From positions 76,647,346 through 76,711,345 of the forward strand of contig NC_067485.1 of assembly GCF_947179515.1 (NCBI RefSeq): a stretch of 64,000 bases of DNA, written 5' to 3'. A model generated the notes under the pieces. That model saw nothing but the letters and a program-made list of their open reading frames with translations. It was not told the DNA's origin and did no database searches. Below, piece after piece: positions 22,683-34,120 of this stretch (the first letter of the stretch is position 1; each line of letters starts with the position of its first letter). The DNA comes from Apodemus sylvaticus. Lineage: Eukaryota; Chordata; Mammalia; Rodentia; Muridae. Made by a program: the position numbers and the translations under genes.

Positions 22683-23824
22683 AAATTTTAATTAATTACT
22701 TAATTTATATTCCAAATGCTGTCTCCTCCCATTCCCCTCATGTAATTCCTCCCTCCATCCCTGCTTCCCTTCCCCTCCCCCACCCTGGTACATAAAGTCT
22801 CTGCCACATTAGGCTCATCTCCCTCTGAGCTAAACAAGGCAGCTCTGTTGGGGAATGGATACTTCAGTCAGGCTATAGCTTTACATAGAGCCTCCTCTAT
22901 AGTACTTGGGTCACCTACATGGAGTCAGCTACCTGGGTGCCAGGGGCCTCATTCTAGCCCCTGTATGTTCCTTGGTTGGTGCCTCAGTCTCTATAAGCTC
23001 CCAGGGGTCCAGGTTAGTTAACTCTATTGGTCTTCTTGTGGGTTCCTATCCCCTTTGGTGTCTTCAATCATCCCCCAATTCTTCCATAAGAATCCTCGAG
23101 CACTGTCCAAAGTTTGAGGTGAGTATCTATATCCATTTCAGTCAGCTGCTGTGTAGAGTCTCTCAGAGGACAGTTAAACTGGACTCCTGTCTGCAAGCAT
23201 AGTAGAATATCATTTATAATGTCAGGGATTGGTACTGACCTACAGGATAGGTTTCAAGTTGGCCCAGTTATTGGTGGGCCTTTGCTTCAGTCTCTGCTCT
23301 ATCTTTGTCCCTGTATTTCTTTTATACAAGACAAATTTCTGATCGAACATTTTGTGGGTGGGTTGGTATCCTTATTCCTCCACTGGGGGTCCTGCGTGGC
23401 TATAGGAGGTGGCTTCTTCAGGTACCATGTCCCCACTGTTAGACATTTCACCTAAGGTCACCTGCATTGAATCCTGGGAGCCTCTCCCATCTCAGGTCTC
23501 CTTTTTGAAAGTGTGATAGAACTCTGCTCTAAAACCATCTGGCCCTGGGCTTTTATTGGTTAGGAGATTTTAATCACTGTTTCAATTTTCATAGGAGTTA
23601 TAGGACTATTTAGATAGTTTACCTTATCTTGATTTAAGTTTGAAAGTGGTATCTGTCTAGAAAATCATTTATTTACTTTGATTTTCCAGTTCTGTGGAAT
23701 ACAGAACTTTTGAAGTAAGACCTAATGATGTTTTGATTTTCCTCAGTTTCTGTTGTTATGTTTTCCTTTTCATTTCTGATTTTGTTAATTTGGGTACTGT
23801 CTCTCTACTTTTTAGAAAGTTTGG

Positions 23825-24736
23825 CTAAGGGTTGTCTATCTTGTTGATTTTCTCAAAGAACCCGATCTTGAACTTGTTGAGTCTTTGTATTGTCCCTTTG
23901 ATTTGCAATTGATTGATTTCAGCCCTGAGTTTGACTATGTCCTCCCATCTGCTTCTATTAGCTGTGTTTGCTTCTTTTTGTTCGAGAGTTTTCAGATTTG
24001 CTTTTAAGTTACTAGTATAGGATCTCTCCAATTTTTTATGAAGGTACTTAGTGCTATGAAATTTCTTCTTAGCAGTGCTTTCATTGTGTCCCATAAGTTT
24101 GGGTATGTTGTTCCTTCATTTTCACTGAATTTTAGAAAGTCTTCAATTGCTTTATTTATTTCATCCCTGAATAAGTGACCAGTGAGTAGAGGTTTATTCA
24201 GTTTCCATAAGTATGTAGGCTTTCTATTGTTTCTGTTGTTGTTGAAGTCCAGCCTTAATCCATGGTGATCTGATAGAAAACAAGGGGTTATTTCAATCTT
24301 CTTGCATCAGTTTTTGAGCAGGTTCTATTAAATACATTTGATGCATAACATCTCTTAGTTTCATTGTTTCTATTTGGTCTTTGTTTTAATGACCTATCCA
24401 CGGGTGGGTGAGTTGGGTGTTGAAGTACCCCACTTTTATTATTGGGCCTTCCAAAGTGTGATTTGAGCTTTACTAAAGTTTCCATTTTGAATATGAGTGC
24501 CATTGTATTGGAGGCATAGAAATTCAGATTCAAGATGTCATTTTGGTGGATTTTCCTTTGATAAATATGAAGTATCCTTCCCCATCTCTTTTAATAACTT
24601 TTGTTTGAAAGTCTATTTTATTGGCTATTAGAATGGCTACTCTACCTTGTTTCATGGGACCATTTACTTGGGAAACCTTTTCCCAACCCTTTATTCTGAG
24701 GTAGTGTCTATCTATGTTACTGAGGTGTGTTTCCAT
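23825..24736 (-). pseudogene. L1 ORF2 endonuclease remnant of element C
   Basis: Recognisable pieces are 24736-24530 ('METHLSNIDRHYLRIKGWEK', where the first residue stands for Q of the usual QETHL, then 'VAILIANKIDFQTKV') and 24094-23825 ('SKYLHKKLERSYTSNLKANLKTLEQKEAN'). These correspond to the N-terminal endonuclease and the linker before the reverse transcriptase. The glutamate of ETHL is kept. Frames are broken between the pieces, and the reverse transcriptase is absent. Confidence 0.8.
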
Positions 24737-25160
24737 TGTTTTGTAATGTAATGCTAAATTCTGTATCAGAATTTAGGAGTGAATTTACACCTTCACAAGT
24801 TTTTGTTGTGCAAAACTTGCTCCTTAATTTAAAACTATTAGGTAAATAAAGTTGGCTGCAGCCAACTTCTGGAGGGATTAGAGGTCAGTGGATTTTGACT
24901 TACCTGGGTGGGGGTAGGGAAGAGAGAGGAGAGACAAGAAGGGGAGCAAGGAAGAATGAGAGAAGAGGAGGAAGCTTCCATGAGGGGAGATGGACCGTCA
25001 ATCCATGGCCAGGAGAAACAACTTTTAAGAAACACTGCTGGGGAGGTAGCCAGTTAACAATTAAAAAAGTAGATTAGGCGTTACCTCAAGTAATTGTCAA
25101 AGCCAAATAAAATAATCATTGTCTGAGTCTCATTTATTTGTAAGCTAGTTGGGGATAAGT
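24737..25160 (+). mobile_element. possible solo LTR inserted in L1 element C
   Basis: About 425 bp that does not belong to L1 lies between ORF2 and the start of ORF1. It contains a purine-rich block (24905-24990) and an AATAAA-type signal in 'ccaaataaaataatcatt' (25102-25119), the layout of many rodent ERVK-type LTRs. Exact ends are not clear; TG occurs near 24742, but I see no convincing CA partner or duplication. Could also be another repeat type. Confidence 0.4.
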
Positions 25161-25645
25161 TTAAATTGGTCTTCAGTTGTGTTAGGATGTTCTGGAATTG
25201 CTATAGTAGGAGAGTTGGGTTCTGATGATGCCATATTGCATTGGCTTCTATTTTGTTCTTGTGCTTGCCTTTAGACATCTGGTTGTCTGTGGTTGGTTGG
25301 CCTGGGTATCCTGGGTTACATTAGGCCTTCCAGTAGGCAGGTGGAACTGTCTGCCCCAAGTTTAAGCCATCTTCCTGAGAGGCAGAGGAAGCTGAGACTC
25401 AGAGAGCAGTGTGTTGATCAGTGATGCAGATATGGAGTGAAGATGTGGAGCAGAAGGAAAATGGAGCTCCAACAGGGCAAGGCAAAGCCAATGGGTGCTT
25501 GGCTTCCTGGGGGTCCCAGCAGACATAAAGATTAGGTCAGATAGGGGTGGGAGGAAGTTCTCACCTGTGTCTGGTGATAGGGCATACCTGCTGGGAGGTA
25601 GGCAGAGCTGTGGGGGTGGGGTATGGCCACTGCAGCAAAATGAAA

Positions 25646-27149
25646 CTTTATAATAAATATACAAACAAAACACAAAGTAAGTCATCAAAGAAAACACTAC
25701 AGTTGTAAATAACCACTAAGCTAATTATTTAATCTGAAGGTATTACTTATTCAAAATATTAAAATCAGAAGTAAATTCATCTAGGACAAGTTACCCAAAA
25801 GACGTCATATGCCATTGAATAAATATCAATGAACTCTGAAGAAGAATTTTGAGACATAACATGAGTTTAGTTTCAAACCAAAGCTTGAAAGTATAGAATA
25901 ACATTATTACAAAATTATAAAAATGAATTAGTAAACCTTGTCTGTGTTTCTACTAAATGGATGATTAGTGGAGATTCTACTAAATTATTTAGACCAATAA
26001 TTACTCTATATAGGAATTTTCTGAAAAAAAGAGGTAGAGCTAAATAACCTAGACATGCACTGTACTGTTGAAGTTCACCACTAGAGATAATATGTGTATT
26101 ATATGTAACTAAAATGTTTCAGAAAATAGACTATGTGGCAAGCATTAAATCAATTCCCAAGAGCACTAAAAAATTAGTAGTTCTCAAATTTTTCTTGAAA
26201 AGCTATTGGAAAATCACAATAAAGACATTCACAGAATACAAAAAACATAGCTATTCTTTCTCTAATTTTCTGAAATAGAATGATGCTTCACCATTATATT
26301 GCAAGAACTGTTCTGTGAGTAGACAGATTTAACATCACTAGCATAGAATTATAAAATGGACTCAGGCAATATGGGAGATGTCATTGCCTTTAAAATTTAT
26401 GTAATAATGTAAAAGCAGTGGATAAAGAGCTTCTTAGAAATTTGTTTTATGTGATCTATACAAATTTATACATTTACCCAAGGGACTGATAGGAGGCACT
26501 ATAAAAAATTGTGTCTCTTTTGAAAAAGGAACTCTAACAAAAAGAAAAAAAAAGATGGAGTTCACAATCTATTATGTAGGTCAGAAATCAGTATTAATTG
26601 GTTTCAGAGGGGTTTGTGCTAAAATGAAGAATCAATCCTTGGTAGAGGATAAAGATATTTGCTGTTTATGTTTAAACTAGGTCAGCCACTTTCCTCTAGT
26701 GTGGATGTAAAGTGGGGTAAGGAAAGCAAAGAGATTTCCTTTACCTTGTGAAGAGAAAAAGAGAAGAAAAATACACATACTAAAGTAAGCTATTAAGGAC
26801 ACATTTTGATTGACACAATCCACAATAATATTTATGACTTTGCCTTTGAAATCCATCTCAATGTGACCATTTATTTTTTTACTAAAATTTGCTTCCTGTG
26901 GGAGGCAAAAAACTTGAAAATGCTTAAGTCATTTCGCCTCCACATAAAGACAGCTCTATGTTGAATAGTCAAATAAACACTAATTAGGTATGTATGTAGA
27001 TGATACATTTTAGATGCAAAATATATAATATTTCTCTCAAAATTTTTGATGTCTTGTTATTATTTAATTAATTAGTTTATTTCAGTGTTTATATTTTTAG
27101 TGTGTGTATGTGTGTGTGTGTGTGTGTTTATTTTTTATGTAATGAACTA
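25646..27149. other. unassigned AT-rich sequence
   Basis: No gene or named repeat recognised. A TG microsatellite lies at 27102-27129. Confidence 0.5.
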
Positions 27150-27345
27150 AAGAAATAGTTCCACATTTACTGGCACTTGAAGCTCTGGCAGAGGATGGGG
27201 ATTTGGTTCTCAGTACCCACATAGCAACTTACAAGCATGTGTAACTCCAGCATGAGGATCTGAATCCTTCTGGCCTCCAAGGATAGTATTTGCACAAAGT
27301 GCACTTAACATATGTTCAAGTAAAATACTCATATACGAATATTTT
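27150..27345 (+). mobile_element. B3/B2-type SINE, diverged
   Basis: Aligns by eye with the body of rodent B3/B2-family SINEs: 'ggttctcagtacccacat', 'taactccagcatgaggatctg', 'cttctggcctcc' and a final 'aaaatactcatatac'. The tRNA-like head is poorly preserved. Confidence 0.6.
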
Positions 27346-30200
27346 TGCATACTTCTTGTTATTTATCCATGCTTTACTTGGGAAAAGAAATCATCTCCTG
27401 TGGAACTATTCTACAATGGATGCTTGGTGGGTAAGTCTCTCATGCAGAGTATCAACAATAATATTAATGTATTTCACCTCTGAGAGCCGGTTACTTGTGT
27501 AGGAGCAGAGGCATTCTGTATGATGTTATGTCAAGAAACTGGGTCTAGAATAAAAACTCATTTTAGTTAATGTGAGGGTGAAAACTTACAAAGCAGGCTT
27601 CTCTCTCTACACTCAGGCTTGAGTAACTGCATGCATGGGAGCCAGTCCCTAGTAGGATGACCCTTCTTCAGCCCTGTGCCATAGGGTCTGTGATCAATCA
27701 GTAAAACAAAACCTTTGTGTTACAAGCCTCCTCTACACAGCCAGCAAATGACAGGAAGTATATTTTTATTAAAAGACCATTTTTACCACACAGTTTGCCA
27801 ACAAGAAGGAAGTGTAACATTTAGTCAATGGAAGAAAGATAATGACAGTGAGCAGGCAAGTGGTACAGTCAAACCCAGTAGTATGGGACTGGAAAACACC
27901 TGTTCCCAATGAAAGCAACACCCACAGTGAGAGAGGAAGAAGTTTCCCAGAGATAGGCTAGATGGTTCGATAAGTATTATTCGGTTTAAAGCTTAGAAGA
28001 AAAAACAATCTGTCCTGCAGTTTTAAATAGAGTGCTGTCCATTTCCTGTCCACTGTGGCCATACAGGTGAAAGCTACACCCAAACTCAGAACTAAACCAC
28101 AAATTCAAATGATATAGTTTGTGTAACAAACTGATTAATCTGATAAATGTGGCAAGTTTCTTGAAATAAATAATTATTATCTCATTCTATTTAGTTTTGA
28201 ATTGTTATGATATGCATTGGCACCTCTAACAAGAGAATAATTAATAATGCAAAGAATGAGATATTCATATTTGTAAATATGAATTGATAAAATATCAGCT
28301 TACTATTATCCATCAATTCAGTAATTTTGGCTAATATGAGTTACTTTTAAAGCATTTTTTCCTGGAGGGTTAACAATAAGAAAATGCAAATGCTTGAGTT
28401 GCGAAAACTTGATATGAATCTCAAGTAAATTCATATTTTGGGCAGCTATTTACTGGTCATTGATCAATTTCTCTGTTAATAATATTCTGACCTTCAAAAG
28501 TTATGAGGAAGAAATTGAAGTGGCAGATTAGAGTTCCCCTTTGATATAAATGCATTGTAAAACTGCTAGCAAATTGGAAAACACATGGGGAAATCAATAC
28601 AGCTCTTTACTGTAGACTTGCTGGTAGTGTTCTACAGAGTGCTAATTATACTCGCTATGCCAATTAGTCTTTGGCCCTGCCATTGCTATTATTGCTCCTG
28701 TTATTTTTAACAGTGGGTGACAGCATTATGCAGTATGGAGATTTAACACAAAACATAATAGAATGCTTCTAATAGCATGGTTCAACTCTAGAGCATAGTA
28801 CATATAATCAAGAGAAACAAATGTCAGCTCCGAATTCACTTGAGCCAGGAAGTTGGTGGAGAACCTCAGTCCACTTTAGAATATTTTCCCTTGCAGACTT
28901 TAAACGTGGCAATGGTAAAACAATCATCCATGGCTCTCTGTCTTGAAACCAACAATGGAGTAAAACTACTTGTACAATAGAAATCAGACTGAACCTGGTA
29001 CATATAGCCAATTAACTGAGCATTTAGGAAAGAACTATTACAAAGTCACTGAAATTTTGGCTCAGGTACAAACCCTTTGCCAAATAAGAAGGTATGAAAA
29101 TGAAATTTACAGTGAGAACTACTGTTGTGTTAATAGCATTGGAATCCTTACAAACACCAGAAGTCTGAGTACACATGGACTGACAAGGAAAGTTCCAACT
29201 CAGGAGCATTAATGCTGCTTTCAACTTATGAACAGAGACCCCAGAGGTTTGTGTACTCAGTTTAGCCAGAGTGACAGTGACAAAGCAGGAACATTGTAAA
29301 TGACAATCAATTGAGACACAGTATAATCATAGGAATACTATCCCAACACTGTCTTGGACTCTACATCTTTGAATTATCAGACCAAAAGTTACTATTATGG
29401 AAAATAAAAGTGACTCAACTTTACTTGTAATATGAACTTAAAGGAGTTAAAAATTTAGCAAGGGGGTTGACTTTCCACCACTGTGAAGTCTAAACAAAGG
29501 AACTAATGACTAATATCTAATTTAATATATGTTATGTTAAATGTGCTTCAAGATGTAAGGACACATTTCATCTAAAAGATCTATAATTGTATATTTATTT
29601 CTACTCTAATAAATGTGGATCCTCCTTTTGACTGACATTGGAAGAGTGTTTTCATTATGAAAACCTAAGCTCTTGCATTTATTTGGAGTCTATTAGGAGT
29701 TACATGAAAAACCTAGGCAGATAAGTAATCCTAAAACCATCCTCACATTTATCGTCCTGCTTCTGAAACGTCTCCATCATTGCCCAAGTAGAATAACCTG
29801 ATGTAACACATTTTTAGGAAAAAAGTATGTGTTGCTCATCTAGAACAGAGAGATACATTAAAGATGCTGAATATTACAAATGTATATATTATTTAGAATA
29901 AGTAGAAAATGCCTTAAAATCAGTGTGATATGTTATAATTGACTCAATGAACACATGTGTATACTCTCACAGGCTAATAAATAAATGTAAAAACTGCATG
30001 TAGATGTCCTCTAAACTTTGAACATGACAAATATTCTACCATGTTAGTACCCAGCTCCCAAAATTCCATGGAGCCCTTCTTTATCTTTTAATTTTAGTAA
30101 AATGGTCATTCTATGTAAACTTTAAATAATAGAGAAACTGTGATAATCCAGAGAGTTCCTGGTGTATTAATTTTACACATAATCTCACATTTAAATATTG
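27346..30200. other. unassigned AT-rich sequence
   Basis: About 2.85 kb in which I recognise no exon, RNA gene or transposon. Open frames at 27715-27912 (+), 28808-29011 (-) and 28970-29212 (+) have no recognisable domain. Confidence 0.5.
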
Positions 30201-30592
30201 TGCTGTGCTGCCTAGTGTTTTGTCAAATTGACACAGACCAGTGTCCTTTGGGAAATGACAGTTTCAACTGAGAAAATATTTGCACCAGATTAGACTGTGG
30301 GCAAACTTGTGAGGATTTTCTTGACAGCTGAATGATTTGGGAGGAGCCACTTTACTGTGGAATGTGTCACCACTGGGTCCTATAAGAAAGCAGGCAGAGA
30401 AAGCCGTAGAAGAAGCCATTAAGCAGTTTTCTATGACATGCACACAGGTTCTGGGCTTTACTTTCTACCCTGACTTTCCTCAATGATGAACTAATCAGTT
30501 GGATGTGTAAGATGAATTAAATGCTTTCCTCCCCAGAATTGACTTTGGTCATGTTGTTTTGTCACAGTGATAGAAACCTAACTATGACGTGC
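30201..30592 (+). mobile_element. MaLR-like solo LTR (rodent)
   Basis: About 390 bp following the pattern seen in the LTRs at 44557 and 46110: 'tttgtcaaattgacacag' at the start, 'gggtcctataagaaagcagg' in the middle, 'tgactttcctcaatgatgaac' and 'ggtcatgttgttttgtcaca', ending 'aaacctaactatgac'. The outline matches mammalian MaLR LTRs, but these sequences may be catalogued elsewhere (for example URR1). Confidence 0.55.
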
Positions 30593-30677
30593 TTAAAAGA
30601 TGAGGTAGCTGTAAGGCTGTGTGATTGCGGGAAGGGACCAGTACTATGCTAGAGAACATGCTGAAAAGATGACTGAT

Positions 30678-30795
30678 CCTGGGGCTGGCGAGATGGCTCA
30701 GCATTTAAGAACACTGACTGCTCTTCTAGAGGGCCTGAGTTCAATTTCCAGCAAGCACATGGTGGCTCACAACCATCTGTAACAGGATGACTGCT
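30678..30795 (+). mobile_element. B2 SINE, 3'-truncated
   Basis: Clear tRNA-derived B2 head: 'gatggctcagcatttaagaa', 'ctgactgctcttctagag', 'gcacatggtggctcacaacc', ending near 'catctgtaacaggatga'. The usual 3' half and A-rich tail are absent. Confidence 0.85.
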
Positions 30796-32049
30796 TCTTA
30801 ATAACTGAAATGACGCCTATGTCCTTCTGCTTTCCAAAGTGTGTTCCTCATTGGTTTGAATATCACACCCTACTTCCTTACCACAGCCTCTTTCATTCTT
30901 ATGCATCGAATTTCCCAAAAACAAATTGACTCCTCTGTTTTCCGTCATATTATCACTTCCAGAGACCTCACAAGGCTGCATGATAACAGTATGATGGTAT
31001 ATTTTACACATTATGTGTTGTATGCACATTTATGTAAAACACAATGTACATCATGATAGTTAATATATTATCTGCCCATCCACTTATACCAATAGTGATA
31101 TTGGGACTGAGGTCTTGTGGTAAAAGAGGCTTGATTTTAAGAAGGAAGAGAAAAATTAGGCAGAAAAATTTACAAGAATGTAACTGTAGTAATTTCACTA
31201 AGAATCCAGACTATGATAAAATGATGAAAGAAATATGGAATTACTTTCATTTAATGCTTTTTATACTTAAGCCAGTATTAAATTGAGTGTTTAAAATGCC
31301 AATTACATGCAACTCGAATAAATAGGTAGTATTCAAGTTTTAATGCTTGAAAACCATAAAAAATCTCTTAAGTACAAAAAAATCTTAAAAGATTAAAAGA
31401 AAATCTCTTAAAATACATGCGTTCCTGGATGTTCTATTTACAAATATGCATACTAACCACTATGTACTTCTGAGAAACCTCAGTATCCCCCTGCAAGCTA
31501 ATAGAAGAACTACATGGAAGTCTGTATGGAGATCTCTAAAGAGTCAAACACTCAACTCTTTAGCAAAATTGCCAAATCTCTGAAGTGAAGGGTGGGTTTT
31601 TCAAATTTTGCCTCTAGGGATTACAATGTTGAGATATGCTCACTGTATGAATTACAAACTAGGGAAGACCAGGCTCCTATGAGGTACAGACTAGACAGTT
31701 GAGAAAATGTGAAATGGATGGAAAAATACTATTTTCTCTTGTCTCTGACCATCTGTATTTCTGTCCACAGTGTATATAGTGAAATGATTCCCAGGTATGG
31801 CATTCTTGAAAGTTTCATTTCTAAGACTTCACTTATCTCTGCTGGTTTATCTAACCTGCTAATGATATAACTATTTCTTTCTCTCATCTGTTTGTTTAAC
31901 AATTACTTCTTCAGGATCATTGCCCATTTGCATTTAAATAAATGCTTAGAGTGTCTCTCCAAAGATTACTTCAAGTTGGTGAGTTTCACTTGTTTGAAGT
32001 TGATGCCTGATGAAATTATGTTTTACTTACTCTTCTTGTTGCTATTAGA
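30796..32049. other. unassigned AT-rich sequence
   Basis: No gene or named repeat recognised. Overlapping short frames at 30817-31286 on both strands show no domain. Confidence 0.45.
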
Positions 32050-32153
32050 AAAAAAATAGAAAGGAAGGAAGAAAGAAGGAAGGAAGGAAGGAAGGAAGGA
32101 AGGAAGGAAGGAAGGAAGGAAGGAAGGAAGAAAGGAAGAAAGGAAGTGTAGGG

Positions 32154-32219
<66 letters not shown>

Positions 32220-32363
32220 GAAGGAAGAAAGAAAGAAAGGAAGGAAGGAAGGAAGGAACGAAGGAAGGAAGGAAGGAAGAAAAAAGAAAGAAAGGAAGGA
32301 AGGAAGAAAGAAAAAAAGAAGGAAGGAAGGACAGAAAGAAAGAAAAAAGAAGGAAGGAAGGAC

Positions 32364-32430
<67 letters not shown>

Positions 32431-32508
32431 AGGAAGGAAGGAAGGAAGGAAGGAAAGAAGGAAAGAAGGAAAGAAGGAAAGAAGGAAAGAAGGAAAGAAG
32501 GAAAGAAA
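32050..32508. repeat. ~460 bp (GGAA)n/(GAAA)n polypurine microsatellite
   Basis: Almost entirely purine on the plus strand. Blocks of GGAA alternate with blocks of GAAA; a few C or T interruptions occur (for example 32147-32149, 32257, 32331, 32361). The minus-strand frame at 32023-32514 (Phe/Leu/Ser/Pro only) is an artefact. Long homopurine tracts with mirror symmetry can form triplex (H-DNA) and stall polymerases. Confidence 0.95.
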
Positions 32509-33593
32509 ATTCAAGGAGGCAAGAGTTTAGTTTGAATCACAACTTGCAGGTATAGGGAGTTTGGGTGGCAGGTGGTTCAGGCAGCTGATGCAATGCATCC
32601 TGCATCCTCAGAAAGCAGAGAGAAGTTATTGCTGATGCTCAGCTAGTGCTATCCCTTTTGTGAAGTCCAGGAACCAAGCCCAGTAAACAGCACTGCCCAC
32701 TTTTATGGTAAGACTTCCCACATCAATTAACGTAATCAAGATAATTCTTCCTATGCATGGCCAGATGCTGTTAATCTTGATGGGAATTGCAAGGTATCAC
32801 AGGGTTTGTCTCCTAGGTGACTCTACATTCTATCCAGCTGAGAATCAATATTAATCTCCACAGCTACTATTCTGAAATGTCAATTTCAGGGTTATGGGTA
32901 GTTGCCTAAATTCTTATGCAAAGATGCTGCTCTCAACCTTTCTTTTTACTGTGATCCTGCAGAAAATGTTTGTGTGCCTGGCCTGGAATTACCTCTTCCA
33001 GTTTGCTGTCTTAGCTTTAGGCCACTGAATATTTTTATCTTTTCCACTCAATACATTATGTTTTGTTGCTTTCTGGCACATATATACTTCAATATGAGTT
33101 TTTTAAAGAATGCAACATTCAGTCGCTGTGTATACCAGTGCTTGCTACTCTTAATTTTATATCCAATACACTGATATATCCAACATAATCTCTATTCAAA
33201 AGGGAGCAAAACATGCATCATGAACTTGTATAACTTCTAAAATAATCTGTGGAGAAGTTTATATTTTCTGAATATTAAATAGTTAATTATTCCATAATAC
33301 TTAATGGAGTTACTGAATAATGCTGTACATGAACTCAAGTAATAAATCTAATATTAAGGTTAGTATTTTCCCTCAAACTTTATCTTTTTATATGTCTATT
33401 TAGTCTATTAGTACCAAAAACTATTACTTTAATCAAAAAACTTCAGTTACTTGTGTTTCTTCATTCCTTCCTACAAATCAAAAACAAAATCAACAATTTC
33501 AGTCTTCATAAATAATCTTTAATCAGACATTTTTACCTACAGATATGACAGTTTACATTTAAGGTCTGGGTTATAGCACTCTTCTTTTTTAGG
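32509..33593. other. unassigned sequence
   Basis: No gene or named transposon recognised. Confidence 0.45.
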
Positions 33594-33800
33594 AGTTTTA
33601 ACTGTCAACCTGCCATAACCTTGGGTCACCTGAGAATTGAGGGATTGCCTAAATCTAACTGGACTGAGGGTTTCTTTGTGGAGGATTATCTTGATTGTTA
33701 ATCAGTGAAGGAGAGCCCATCTCACTGTGGATGGTACTATTCCCTGGATATGTGGTCCTAAGTGGTACGAGAAAGCTAGGGAAGCAGGATCCTTTAAGCA
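33594..33800 (+). mobile_element. MaLR-like LTR fragment, 5' half
   Basis: 'taactgtcaacctgccataa', 'cttgattgttaatcagtgaagg', 'cactgtggatggtactattccc' and 'gtacgagaaagctagggaag' follow the 5' half of the family seen at 30201 and 44557. The 3' half is missing, and a short TG repeat lies at about 33870-33890. Confidence 0.55.
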
Positions 33801-34057
33801 AGTCAGTATGAAGGATTTGATTGTAGTCTGTCTTAAGTCATTTTTTAAACATTATTTTATTTTAATTGCATGTGTGTGTGTGTGTGTGTCCATCCATATT
33901 CATGTCCATGTCTGGATCTGTGTGTATCTTCTGTAGTGAAGATATAAAAAAGACCAGAAAACAGCATCAGATTTCCTTGGCACAGAGTCCCAGGCAGTGA
34001 TGAACTGGTGCCTGAATTAGGCACCAAGACCTGCAACTCTGCTCCACTGAAAGAGCA

Positions 34058-34120
34058 TTATAGGCTTATGGTGGTTTGGAAAGCAATGTCCCTAAGGGCT
34101 CATACATTTGGAGGCTTGGT
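34058..34120 (+). mobile_element. MaLR-like LTR, left piece (interrupted)
   Basis: 'tggtttggaaagcaatgtcc' to 'ggaggcttggt' is the start of a rodent LTR family whose body appears 1.9 kb away at 36024-36368. A reverse-orientation copy of the same family lies at 63225-63530. The break is explained by the insert at 34121-36023. Confidence 0.6.

Larger units (their letters stand above)
22683..25645 (-). mobile_element. LINE-1 element C, internally deleted, with an LTR-like insert
   Basis: On the minus strand: 5' UTR (25645-25279), ORF1 start ATG at 25278-25276 ('MSKGKHKNK') with only about 35 codons, then a gap holding unrelated sequence (about 24737-25160). It continues with ORF2 from about codon 50 ('HLSNIDRHYLRIKGWEK', 24736 down to about 23490) and an old-type 3' UTR (about 23490-22683) ending in an AT-rich tail near 22683. 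Most of ORF1, the ORF2 start and the whole reverse transcriptase are missing. The 5' UTR does not match the monomers of A and B, and the 3' UTR is also different, so this is another, probably older, subfamily (Lx-like). Confidence 0.8.

Noticed and set aside
32023..32514. 163-codon Phe/Leu/Ser/Pro frame on the minus strand
   Set aside because: Translation of the GGAA/GAAA microsatellite; no complexity beyond the repeat.
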